Assembly (NCBI GenBank): GCA_022843745.1
Contig: JALHNB010000014.1
Location: 62,001-126,000 of the forward strand
Reading direction: 5' to 3'
Length of the DNA: 64,000 bases
From: Anaerolineae bacterium
Lineage (GTDB): Bacteria > Chloroflexota > Anaerolineae > Aggregatilineales > Phototrophicaceae
Under the pieces are notes generated by a model. It searched no databases, had not been told where the DNA came from, and saw only the letters and a program-made list of their open reading frames with translations. A program made the translations under genes and the position numbers. This document shows positions 17,736 through 26,649 of this stretch, in pieces; within the stretch, counting starts at the first letter, position 1; every line of letters begins with the position of its first letter.

Positions 17736-18404
17736 ATGGGCAGACGTTTACTGACAATTCCGGCTGCGGCCATCGCGATTGGCTTTGGCCTCATTACATT
17801 AGCTGGGCTGGTCGTCGGTAATGACCTGGGATTTCTAAGTACGCTGGTGAGTTTATTTGGCGTGCGTCCGATGACCGATATTCTACTGCAACTGGTGGTG
17901 ATTACCGTCGCAGTGACCGTATTGATCGGTATCGCCAATTTGATTACCGTTCATTTTGGGCGTATCCGGCAGCGCAAAGGCGGCTGGGGTTACAGCGTGG
18001 TGTTGATGATTAGCACCTTGGCTGTGATTATTCTGACGATTCTGGAACGCGCGAATATTTTAAGCGGCAGTCCATCAATCACAACAATTTTATTAGAAAA
18101 TGTGCAGGTGTCGATTGAGTCCGCGCTGGCGGGATTGTTATTATTTTCATTGGTATATGGCGCATTTCGAACATTGCGTAACCGCTTCACAGGGTGGGGC
18201 GTGCTGTTCACACTGGCTTTACTGATTGTCCTGATAGCGGCACTCCCGCTGCCGGGTTTTCAACTGATTTCTAATGTGCGCGACTGGCTGATGGATGTGC
18301 CAGTGAGCGCCGGGGCGCGCGGCATTTTATTGGGCATTGCGCTGGCGACAGTGGTCGCGGGCGTGCGCGTGCTGACCGGGCAAGACCGTTCGTATCGGGA
18401 ATAA
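17736..18404 (+). CDS. Polytopic membrane protein of unknown function
   Basis: A 222-residue protein with about six hydrophobic segments, beginning AAIAIGFGLITLAGLVVGND and ending with a helix near residue 200. Between helices 2 and 3 a short basic loop (RIRQRKGGWGY) faces the cytoplasm. No family motif is recognised. It starts three bases after the DUF6754-like gene and ends five bases before the giant SH3b gene, so its job probably concerns the same membrane assembly. The gene at 22972 encodes a protein of similar size and topology. Confidence 0.75.
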   Translation: MGRRLLTIPAAAIAIGFGLITLAGLVVGNDLGFLSTLVSLFGVRPMTDILLQLVVITVAVTVLIGIANLITVHFGRIRQRKGGWGYSVVLMISTLAVIILTILERANILSGSPSITTILLENVQVSIESALAGLLLFSLVYGAFRTLRNRFTGWGVLFTLALLIVLIAALPLPGFQLISNVRDWLMDVPVSAGARGILLGIALATVVAGVRVLTGQDRSYRE

Positions 18405-18409
18405 AGCAT

Positions 18410-21400
18410 ATGAGCGACGATTTCGACAAAGACGACGATCTCTCGTGGCTGCGAGACGACGATAAACAGCCCGAAGACGACGAAAAATTTGACTGGCAGA
18501 AGGGGTCTGATGCCGGAAAGTCCAAGAAGGGTGAAAAAAACCTGGGCTTTACGGGCGAACTTCCCTGGTTGCAGGATGATGAATCCGCGCCAGATGCCGG
18601 AAACCGCCCCGGACATCTGGGGATGACGGGTGAACTCCCCTGGATGCAGGACTCGGAAACTGGCGGCCCTGGCGGTGAAAAGTCTGGCCTGACCGGGGAA
18701 TTGCCCTGGATGCAAGGCGATGAGCAGGCCACTGCCGAGGAAGATGATCTTTCCTGGCTAAGCGGCGGCGATGAACTTATTGAATATGGAGAGGTTGAAA
18801 CTGACGAAATCAGCGATGAAGAAGCGCTGGATTGGATCAGCGCCGATGATGGGGATTTCGAGGTGGCAGCGGTACCTGCTCCTCAACCTGATCCTGACCT
18901 TCCAGATTGGCTCAAGGGTACGGATACAAGCGGGTTTATCCCACAAGAACCCGCCGCGCGGACACCAGAACCTGACATTGACGATGCACCCGATTGGCTG
19001 AAAACCACTGTCCCACGACCCGTCCCGGAACCGATCATGGATGTTCCTGATTGGTTGATGGGCGCGGACGAAATACCGCCTGAAGAAGAAACCAGCTTCG
19101 CCCCCGGCGGCAAATTGTCGGCGGAATGGTTGGCACAAGGTGAATCCCTGCCGGAAACATCGGACTCTGAACTGACGTTTGACCAATGGGTCGTGAAACA
19201 GGCCGCCGCCGAACGAGTTCCTGATCTCGATGAGCAAATGCCCGATCTGGGTGAACTCACTGACGAAGTGACACCTGCCGACATGGGTACGGGTGAACTG
19301 CCCGATTGGTTCCTCGGTATGGAGGAGTTAGATACCTCCAACGCGCCTTCATGGTTCACAGGTGAAGAGACTGCCCCAACGCCAGTTGCCGCCAGTGAGT
19401 TGGATGATCTCCTGCCAGATTGGTTAACAGGAAGCGATCAACCTGCTGAAGCTGAACCTGTCAGCGCGGTGGCTGATGATGAATTCCCGGATTGGATGTC
19501 AGACGACGATGATTTGCCTGAAACAGCCGCCGCGCTTGGCGACGATTTCCTAAGCAATCTGGGTTTGAGCGACCAATCAAAAACGTCAGCACAGATGCCG
19601 AATTTCAATACCGGCGAACTTCGATCTATGTTTGGCGACGACATCGAGGATGATCTGCCGCAAACGCCAGAGCCGATACCAAACTTCGGCACCGGCGAAC
19701 TGAATGCGATATTCGGCAGTGATACTGAGGATGAATTACCGCAAACGCCGGATGTGGTTGATGACGATTTCCTGAGCATGTTAGGGCTAGATGAGCAAGA
19801 GCCAGAACCGCTGCCAAACTTCGGTACAGGCGAACTGAATGCGATGTTCGGCGATGATGTCGAAGACGAGCTGCCTGAAACAGCCGCCACGCTGGATGAT
19901 GATTTCTTCAGTAGTCTGGGGCTGAACGATCAGTCGCAAGCCGCAGAACCCATGCCAAACTTCAATACGGGCGAACTCAACGCGATGTTTGGCGATGACA
20001 TCGAAGATGAACTGCCGGAAACAGCCGCCCCGCTGGATGATGATTTCTTCAGCAACCTGGGGCTGAGCGATGAAACGCCGCTGCCGAATATGACGACAGG
20101 CGAACTGAGCGCCATGCTGGGCGATGACATCGACATCGGATTTTTTGGCGATTTCGACAAACAGAAAAAAGGCACGCCTGAAGAACAGTCTGTTGATGAT
20201 TACATCGCTTCTTTGAGCAGTGCAGAAGCCCCAACCGATTCTATGGACTGGTTCGGTGCTGAAGATGAGCCGGAGCAAGCCACTGAGATGAATTGGCTTG
20301 ACCAGCTCGGCGATATGGACGAACAGCCTCCTGAATTCGCCAACATATCCGATGATTTCGGGGCTGCTTTGGCATCAGTCATTGATCGGCCAGAACCCTC
20401 TGCGATTGATAATATTCTGGCTTCATTGGAGGCTGGTGGGGCGGAACTGCCCGACACTGGCGAGCTAATGGATCAGGAAGTTGATTTTGACTCGCTGTTG
20501 TCCGATCCTGCCTTTAGCGGTATCGAAGCGCCACAGGCGAAATTCCAGCCAGAGACAGATATTCTTCCCGGCGATGGCCTGGATTTCCTGACAGAACTGG
20601 GCGCATCAGTGAGTGCAAATTCGGCGGCTGCGATTGTCCGACAGCGCAAAGATCGACCTCTGGATGAACTATCAGATCGTCTCAAAAAATTGCATGATCG
20701 CGGCGATGAATCGCTTAGGCCACCACCAAAAGGTAATACTGGCCCGCTATCTGACCTGCTGCCTGGGGTTAGCGGAACGCTTGTCCCATCCATCATTGAA
20801 GTCGATAGCCCAGGTATCGCGGGTACGGTAACAATCACGCCCGAACAGCGCAGCAAAATTGACCTGCTCAAGTCACTCGCGGCAACCGATGAAGACATGC
20901 CCCGTTCCGCCCGACCATCGGCGATTGACAGGACGTATGATACGCCGTTCCTGAGCGATGAAGACGATTTCCCTGATCTTGAAATGACCTCAACCGAAAA
21001 GAAGGCTGAGGATGTCGTGCCTGCTCCGCCGCGCCAGCGTATCCGCGTCAAAATGGATCGGATTATCATCAGCTTGCTGGTGGCTGTGGGTGTAATCCTG
21101 CCGTTCTTTGTCGGCGCGACTCGTATCGGCAATCTACCGCCGAGCCAATTTGCCGCTGGAAGCAGTCAACAAAATGTTTTCGACTCTCTGGATACCTTGA
21201 ATCAAGGTCAATTTGTCCTGGTCGGAGTCGAATATGGCCCAACCGCCGCCTCAGAACTGGATACGACGACCAGCGTTTTGCTACGTCATATCCTGGCGCA
21301 GGGTGCGCGTCCCGTCATCGTGAGTGGTAATCCAGTGGCGCTGCTGCGAGCGAACAATATCCTCGACAGCTTGAATCAAGTCGGTTCGCCGCTGCTGCTG

Positions 21401-22966
21401 GAAATCGGACGTAGCACACCTCTGCAAGCCAATGACGATTATTTTGTCACGCGCTATCTGGCGGGTAATCTGGTCGGTCTGCGGGCATTGGGCGGAAATA
21501 TGGCCTCAATGCTGGCAGTCGATTTTCGCGGTCAGGCCACTGATCTGAACCTCACTTCACTTAATGATTTCGCGGCGGTTGTCATCATCGCCGAACGTGC
21601 CGAAGACCTGCGAGCCTGGGCGGAACAAATTTCGCCGCTGACCGACGCGCCTGTTCTCGCAGCAGTTGGTTTTGCAGCCGAGCCGCTTTCGCAGCCGTAT
21701 CTCGGAACAGGCATTGATGGCTTGCTAGTCGGCTATCGCGATGCCTTCACCTACGACAAGATGCTGGTATCCGGCTTTATCCCGCCGACTCCGCAGTCCG
21801 TGATTGAACCGACCACTGTGCCAGGGATCGAAGCGACAGCAGAAGTTACAGCCGAGGCGACACAAGATTTGACCGAAGCGACAGCAGAGTCGGTTGAAGC
21901 AACATCGGAAATAGAACTCACTGCGGCGGCTACCAGTTCGATAACGACGCAAATCGGCACGATCCAATCTGACAACAACGCCAATCTGCGCTCCGGGCCG
22001 GGTACGACTTTTGCGACAATCAGCACAGTTGCTTCCGGCGAACTGGTTGAGATACTCGGTTCCAGCGATGATGGTGAGTGGACAAATATTCGTTTGACAA
22101 GTGGCGTTGAAGGCTGGGTATCTGCGAATTTGGTGCGCGTGAGTGGTGCGCCACAGGCAACAGCTATTCCGCCGGAAGTTGAGCCAACGGCAACGTCCGA
22201 ACCGACGAATACGCCGCGACCAACTAATACGGTTGCAGCGCCAACGGCAACGCGCGTAGAACCAACCAATACACCCAGAGCGACGAATACACCTGCACCG
22301 AGCAATACGCCTGCGCCGAGCAACACGCCTACGCCGACGAATGCCCCCAGCATCACACCGACGACCATCCCGACGGTTATTACGGCACGGGTGATCGCGG
22401 ATAATCGTATCAATGTACGCTCCGGGCCAGGGACAAGTTTCCAGCCAGTTGTATCGGTAGACCCCGGCACAGAGTTGGTCGTGATCGGGCGTAATGGGGA
22501 TGGAAGCTGGATCCAAGTGGAGTTGGCGGATGGACGCGAAGGCTGGGTCAGCGCATCGCTGGTCGATGTCAGCGTGTCAGAGGCCGAAGTGCCTACCGTA
22601 CCCGAAGAATCGGGCGAATTGATTGTCGTGATGGCTGATGGCGATTTTGGCATCAGTGGGTTGATGCCACGTGCGCTGCAACAGGAAGAAACAGAAGAAG
22701 CAACTTCCGAAGCGAGTGTTGAAGCAACGCCGGAAGCGACTCCTGAAGTAACCGAAGAATCAGAAGCGACGTTAGAAGCAGCACCCGTCGAGACGACGGA
22801 AGAACCAACAGTGGTTGCTCAATCCGAAACCGTAGAAACCGCGCAGTCTATCCATTACGGTGAGCAGCGCTGGTACAGTATGACACTCGGATTAGCCGTC
22901 ATTATCGTGGTGATTGCGCTGGGTGCGTTGGTGAATATTGTGCGCGGCCTTTTGAGAAGGAAGTAG
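18410..22966 (+). CDS. Giant bitopic protein: acidic Trp-motif array, two membrane helices, two SH3b domains
   Basis: 1518 residues. About 880 residues at the N-terminus are very acidic and built from repeats. First come short Trp motifs (TGELPWLQDDE, TGELPWMQDSE, LPDWLKGTD, APDWLKTT, VPDWLMGADE, LPDWFLGMEE, LPDWLTGSD and more). Then come longer units of about 40 residues containing NFxTGELNAMFGDD and LDDDFFSNLGL. A membrane helix follows at about 884-905. The external part has an alpha/beta-like region (about 920-1125), then two SH3b domains (about 1185-1245 and 1325-1385, each with NxRSGPGTxF) separated by a Thr/Pro linker. A last membrane helix is at 1490-1512. It looks like a scaffold joining cytoplasmic partners to the cell wall. 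Confidence 0.8.
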   Translation: MSDDFDKDDDLSWLRDDDKQPEDDEKFDWQKGSDAGKSKKGEKNLGFTGELPWLQDDESAPDAGNRPGHLGMTGELPWMQDSETGGPGGEKSGLTGELPWMQGDEQATAEEDDLSWLSGGDELIEYGEVETDEISDEEALDWISADDGDFEVAAVPAPQPDPDLPDWLKGTDTSGFIPQEPAARTPEPDIDDAPDWLKTTVPRPVPEPIMDVPDWLMGADEIPPEEETSFAPGGKLSAEWLAQGESLPETSDSELTFDQWVVKQAAAERVPDLDEQMPDLGELTDEVTPADMGTGELPDWFLGMEELDTSNAPSWFTGEETAPTPVAASELDDLLPDWLTGSDQPAEAEPVSAVADDEFPDWMSDDDDLPETAAALGDDFLSNLGLSDQSKTSAQMPNFNTGELRSMFGDDIEDDLPQTPEPIPNFGTGELNAIFGSDTEDELPQTPDVVDDDFLSMLGLDEQEPEPLPNFGTGELNAMFGDDVEDELPETAATLDDDFFSSLGLNDQSQAAEPMPNFNTGELNAMFGDDIEDELPETAAPLDDDFFSNLGLSDETPLPNMTTGELSAMLGDDIDIGFFGDFDKQKKGTPEEQSVDDYIASLSSAEAPTDSMDWFGAEDEPEQATEMNWLDQLGDMDEQPPEFANISDDFGAALASVIDRPEPSAIDNILASLEAGGAELPDTGELMDQEVDFDSLLSDPAFSGIEAPQAKFQPETDILPGDGLDFLTELGASVSANSAAAIVRQRKDRPLDELSDRLKKLHDRGDESLRPPPKGNTGPLSDLLPGVSGTLVPSIIEVDSPGIAGTVTITPEQRSKIDLLKSLAATDEDMPRSARPSAIDRTYDTPFLSDEDDFPDLEMTSTEKKAEDVVPAPPRQRIRVKMDRIIISLLVAVGVILPFFVGATRIGNLPPSQFAAGSSQQNVFDSLDTLNQGQFVLVGVEYGPTAASELDTTTSVLLRHILAQGARPVIVSGNPVALLRANNILDSLNQVGSPLLLEIGRSTPLQANDDYFVTRYLAGNLVGLRALGGNMASMLAVDFRGQATDLNLTSLNDFAAVVIIAERAEDLRAWAEQISPLTDAPVLAAVGFAAEPLSQPYLGTGIDGLLVGYRDAFTYDKMLVSGFIPPTPQSVIEPTTVPGIEATAEVTAEATQDLTEATAESVEATSEIELTAAATSSITTQIGTIQSDNNANLRSGPGTTFATISTVASGELVEILGSSDDGEWTNIRLTSGVEGWVSANLVRVSGAPQATAIPPEVEPTATSEPTNTPRPTNTVAAPTATRVEPTNTPRATNTPAPSNTPAPSNTPTPTNAPSITPTTIPTVITARVIADNRINVRSGPGTSFQPVVSVDPGTELVVIGRNGDGSWIQVELADGREGWVSASLVDVSVSEAEVPTVPEESGELIVVMADGDFGISGLMPRALQQEETEEATSEASVEATPEATPEVTEESEATLEAAPVETTEEPTVVAQSETVETAQSIHYGEQRWYSMTLGLAVIIVVIALGALVNIVRGLLRRK

Positions 22967-22971
22967 GCATT

Positions 22972-23610
22972 TTGGAGCAGATTGGCCTGTGGGCGGGCTT
23001 CATCCTCACATTGATGATCTTTAGCTACATTCTGGGCGATAACGTCCTGTATCGCTTGGCCGTGTACATTTTTGCCGGGCTTTCGGCGGGTTATATTGCC
23101 ATTGTTACCTGGGACAGTGTGCTGCGTCCCTGGATTAACGGTACGATTTTATCGCCAGGGGCAGGCATCGGCGGTATTATTCTGGGTGCGATCCCACTGG
23201 TCATCGGCGCACTGCTGCTGCTCAAATTTTCACCGCGCTTTGGTCGCCTCGGTAATATCGCTCTGGCGTTCATTATCGGCGTTGGCACGGCTGTCGCGCT
23301 GGTCGGTGCGATCACAGGCACGCTGCTTCCGCTGGTCAGCTCAACAGGCAGTTCTATTGCGGTCAATCGAGTCAACGGCATTTTGCTCGTGATCGGTGTG
23401 GTTTGTACGCTTGTCTATTTTCAATATCTGGCGCGGCGCACTTCCAGCGGCAAAATCCAGCGCGGCCTGCATGTGCGGGCGATGGGCTTTGTCGGGCAGG
23501 GCGTTATCGTCGTCACATTAGGCGCGGTTTATGCCGCCGCTATTCTGACCAGCTTAACGATTTTCAGCGAACGTGTCAGCTTTCTTTTGACACGTATCAG
23601 TGGAGGCTAG
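22972..23610 (+). CDS. Polytopic membrane protein of unknown function
   Basis: 212 residues, about six hydrophobic helices joined by short loops, Gly-rich in the third and fourth (GAGIGGIILGAIPLVIGALL). A basic cytoplasmic loop (YLARRTSSGKIQRGLHVRA) lies near residue 150. No family could be recognised. The start is a TTG five bases after the upstream stop; AAGGA lies about ten bases ahead of it and no ATG is available nearby. It sits three bases before the MutL-like ATPase gene. Similar topology and position suggest that it and the 17736 product are membrane subunits of one complex. Confidence 0.72.
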   Translation: MEQIGLWAGFILTLMIFSYILGDNVLYRLAVYIFAGLSAGYIAIVTWDSVLRPWINGTILSPGAGIGGIILGAIPLVIGALLLLKFSPRFGRLGNIALAFIIGVGTAVALVGAITGTLLPLVSSTGSSIAVNRVNGILLVIGVVCTLVYFQYLARRTSSGKIQRGLHVRAMGFVGQGVIVVTLGAVYAAAILTSLTIFSERVSFLLTRISGG

Positions 23611-23613
23611 GGC

Positions 23614-25554
23614 ATGTTTGCGAACCGTTCTGGCTCAATTCTGGCGGCTGATCTGGGCAGTGTGCATACCCGGTTGGTACTTTTCGATCTTGTAGATGGC
23701 AGCTATCGCCTGATCGCGCGGGCAGAGGGACGTACTACCAGCGGCTTTCCCTTTTATGATGTGAATGTTGGACTGGTACGCGCCGTCAAAACGATCAGCG
23801 AGGTCACAGACCGCGTACTCTTAAACCCGACTCAACGTATTATTATCCCAGAGCAGCCAGATCGCTCCGGTGTCGATTATTTTGTCGCAACAGCCAGCAC
23901 CGGACGGCCTCTGCGAACGGTGATGCTGGGTCTGGTGCCGGAGATCAGTATTGCCAGCGGATTACGCGCTGCCGCCGGGACATATGTCGAAATCGTCGGC
24001 ACATTCAGCCTGGACGATACGCGTTCAGAAGAACAACAGGTTAACGCACTGGTGAAATCCAGTCCCGACCTCGTTCTGATTACAGGTGGCACGGAATACG
24101 GCGCGATGGAGCCGATTTTGCAATTGGCACGTTCAGTGCAGTTAGCCTTGCTCTTGATGGATCGCGCACGCCGTCCGGTGATCTTATACGCCGGGAACAG
24201 CGCAATCGTGCCGCAAATACGCACGATGTTTGACAGCATGACCGCGCTGTTTGTGGCGCCCAATGTGCGGCCTTCGCTCGAAGAAGAATATCTGGATGGC
24301 GCACAGTTACAGCTTGGTCAGGCTTTTGATGCCTACAAAGCGACACGCGGCGGCGGTTTTGATACCATCGGTCAGATGAGCGAACGCGGCGTACTGCCCA
24401 CTGCCCAGAGTTATAACCTGATCGTGGAGTATCTGGGACGTGCGCAGACCGATCACGGCGTTCTGGCGGTGGATGTTGGCAGCGCGGTCAGCAGCTTGTC
24501 GGCGTTCGTCAATGGTGATGTGAATACCATCATCCGTACTGATATTGGTCTGGGACACAGCGCTCATAATTTATTTGAAACCACCAGCCTCGCGGCGCTT
24601 GAACGTTGGCTGCCCTTCCCGGTATCGCATGACGAAATCGAAACTTATACGCGCAACAAAGCGCTTCACCCGGAAAGCATCCCTGAATCGCTGCGGGAGA
24701 TGTATATTGAACATGCGCTGCTGCGAACAGGTATTCAATTACTCGTCGAAGCTTCGCAGCCGATCTGGTATAACACCGCACAGCCCCCGTTGAATGTACC
24801 GCTGCCATCTTTTAGCCCGATCATTGGTGCAGGAGCAGGATTGACACGCACGGGCAGCCCTGGTTTTACAGCGCTCCTGATGCTGGACAGCCTTCAACCG
24901 GAAGGTATTGCCAATCTTCAAGTTGACCCGCATGGTCTGATTCCCGTGTTGGGCGCTCTGGCTTCGGTTCAGCCAGAGGCCGTTGTCCAGGTACTCGACA
25001 GCACCAGCCTGGAATCCCTTGGGACGAGCTTTAGTGTTTCGGGACAGCCGCGCACAGGCAAAGCAGCCCTGAAGGTGAAAATCAAAACCGAAAATGGCGA
25101 AGTTGTCGAACAGCAGGTTGATGGCGGGAATGTGTGGATTTATCCGTTGGACAGCGGTGAGAAAGCGGAAGTTGAAATCCGTGTGCTGAGTCGTGGCACA
25201 AGCATCGGCGGCAAGGGACGAATCAAACAGACCTTCGAAGGCGGCACGGCAGGCTTGATTTTTGATGCACGTGGTCGCCCACTCACACTGGCGAAAGATG
25301 CGCGTGGACGGGCAGGCCAGCTTCCGTTGTGGGTATCCCAGGCGACAGGCGAGCCACTGAAGGAACTGGACGAACGCTGGTTTGCGCCACCCGCGAAGCC
25401 GGAAAAAGAAGCTGAACCAGAGAAAAAGCCAGCACCAAAACCTGAAAAGAGGGCGCGACGTGGCAGACGCGGCAAAAACGAAGAAGCCGAACAAGAGACC
25501 AAAAACGATAAAGAAGTAAACGAATTGGACGATTTGCGCAATGTATTATCCTGA
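23614..25554 (+). CDS. MutL-like (glutamate mutase reactivase family) ASKHA ATPase
   Basis: 646 residues. The N-terminus has the phosphate-1 loop of the actin/Hsp70/sugar-kinase fold (ILAADLGSVHTRLVLFDL, residues 9-26). A second phosphate loop is near 285 (LAVDVGSAVSSLSAF), and an adenosine-type loop lies around PIIGAGAGLTRTGSPGF near 400. The overall pattern matches the MutL family, whose characterised members are linked to adenosylcobalamin glutamate mutase. No mutase, cobalamin-binding protein or amino-acid fermentation gene is nearby, so the role here is probably different. The last 55 residues are a Lys/Glu/Pro-rich tail. GGAGG at 23602-23606 fixes the ATG. The 3' end overlaps the next gene by 14 bases. 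Confidence 0.75.
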   Translation: MFANRSGSILAADLGSVHTRLVLFDLVDGSYRLIARAEGRTTSGFPFYDVNVGLVRAVKTISEVTDRVLLNPTQRIIIPEQPDRSGVDYFVATASTGRPLRTVMLGLVPEISIASGLRAAAGTYVEIVGTFSLDDTRSEEQQVNALVKSSPDLVLITGGTEYGAMEPILQLARSVQLALLLMDRARRPVILYAGNSAIVPQIRTMFDSMTALFVAPNVRPSLEEEYLDGAQLQLGQAFDAYKATRGGGFDTIGQMSERGVLPTAQSYNLIVEYLGRAQTDHGVLAVDVGSAVSSLSAFVNGDVNTIIRTDIGLGHSAHNLFETTSLAALERWLPFPVSHDEIETYTRNKALHPESIPESLREMYIEHALLRTGIQLLVEASQPIWYNTAQPPLNVPLPSFSPIIGAGAGLTRTGSPGFTALLMLDSLQPEGIANLQVDPHGLIPVLGALASVQPEAVVQVLDSTSLESLGTSFSVSGQPRTGKAALKVKIKTENGEVVEQQVDGGNVWIYPLDSGEKAEVEIRVLSRGTSIGGKGRIKQTFEGGTAGLIFDARGRPLTLAKDARGRAGQLPLWVSQATGEPLKELDERWFAPPAKPEKEAEPEKKPAPKPEKRARRGRRGKNEEAEQETKNDKEVNELDDLRNVLS

Positions 25555-26617
25555 ACAGAGACACACACTGGCATGGGCAACCGTCCGGCGGGAAAGGCTG
25601 CTGCCCGATCAATCCATCGGTACGGTTGAAGCACGCAACGGGCAATATTTGAATTTGCGTGACGTTGTGGCGCGTGGCAGAGTCCCGGCGCGTTATATTT
25701 TTGTCGAGGCCACCGGGTTTTTCCGGCTCAGGAACGAGACCGAACTGGTCGATCTGATGCTGGTCGAAATCGGAGAGCAGGTCGCAGCAGGACAGGTGCT
25801 GGCAGGAAAACAAGCCACCAAAGGCAAACGTCTCGTTTCACCCGTCACCGGTGTGATCGTTTACGTCGGTCAGGGGCGCATCATCATCCAGGAAACGCCC
25901 GAAGAAATTGAAGTCGAGGCGGGGTTGACCGGGCAGGTGGTCGGCATTCGCCCTAATCAAGGTGTGGTGGTCGAGGCATTCGGCGCACTGGCACAGGGAG
26001 TCTGGGGAAATGGGCGGCGATTGATCGGGCCGCTGCGCATCGAGCCAGAAGATGGACTTGAAGCGATTTTTGATGATACGATTGATCGACCTTACGCGGG
26101 TTCGATTGTCATCACCCGGCGCTCGTTGAAAGCGGTCAGCCTCGATGCACTGGAAACGCAAAATATCGGCGGCGTGGTCGCCCCCAGCATGGACGCGGCA
26201 CTCTATGAGCGTGCGCTCGATATGGATGTCGCGATTATGCTGACCGAAGGTTTTGGCGATATTCGCATGAGCAGTTATCTGTTCAGCTTACTCGAAGGTT
26301 TTAATGGTCGGCAAACGACACTTGATGCCGTTCTCCCGACCCGTTGGGATGCAGGTCGTCCAGAAGTGTTTATTAACCTGCCGCCCAAAGCCGGGGAACG
26401 CCCGCCAGAACCCCGGATGGATCTCACCCTGCAAACAGGTATGACGGTGCGCCTGACGCGCGCGCCTTATGCGGGATTGATCGGGCAAGTTATCGGCTTG
26501 CCAAAAACCCCCCAGTTGTTAGACAATGGATTGCGTGTACCCTGCGCGCAGGTCGATCTGATTACCGGGGGGAAAGTTATGATTCCATTGGCAAATTTAG
26601 AGATTTTCGGTAAATAA
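25541..26617 (+). CDS. Lipoyl-like/KOW-like domain protein of unknown function
   Basis: 358 residues, no signal peptide or membrane helix. Near residues 60-115 a barrel-sandwich hybrid resembles a biotinyl/lipoyl domain (VEIGEQVAAGQVLAGKQ, then SPVTGVIVYVGQGRIII), but the modified Lys motif MKM is absent. The middle has a Rossmann-like part (YAGSIVITRRS, IGGVVAPSMDAALYERALDM). The C-terminal 60 residues resemble a KOW/OB barrel (MTVRLTRAPYAGLIGQVIGL). The start codon lies inside the MutL-like gene (14-base overlap), which implies translational coupling and a close functional tie to that ATPase. No enzyme activity can be proposed. Confidence 0.7.
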   Translation: MYYPEQRHTLAWATVRRERLLPDQSIGTVEARNGQYLNLRDVVARGRVPARYIFVEATGFFRLRNETELVDLMLVEIGEQVAAGQVLAGKQATKGKRLVSPVTGVIVYVGQGRIIIQETPEEIEVEAGLTGQVVGIRPNQGVVVEAFGALAQGVWGNGRRLIGPLRIEPEDGLEAIFDDTIDRPYAGSIVITRRSLKAVSLDALETQNIGGVVAPSMDAALYERALDMDVAIMLTEGFGDIRMSSYLFSLLEGFNGRQTTLDAVLPTRWDAGRPEVFINLPPKAGERPPEPRMDLTLQTGMTVRLTRAPYAGLIGQVIGLPKTPQLLDNGLRVPCAQVDLITGGKVMIPLANLEIFGK

Positions 26618-26649
26618 TAGGCAGCGCGTCCACCACAGGAGGAACCAGC

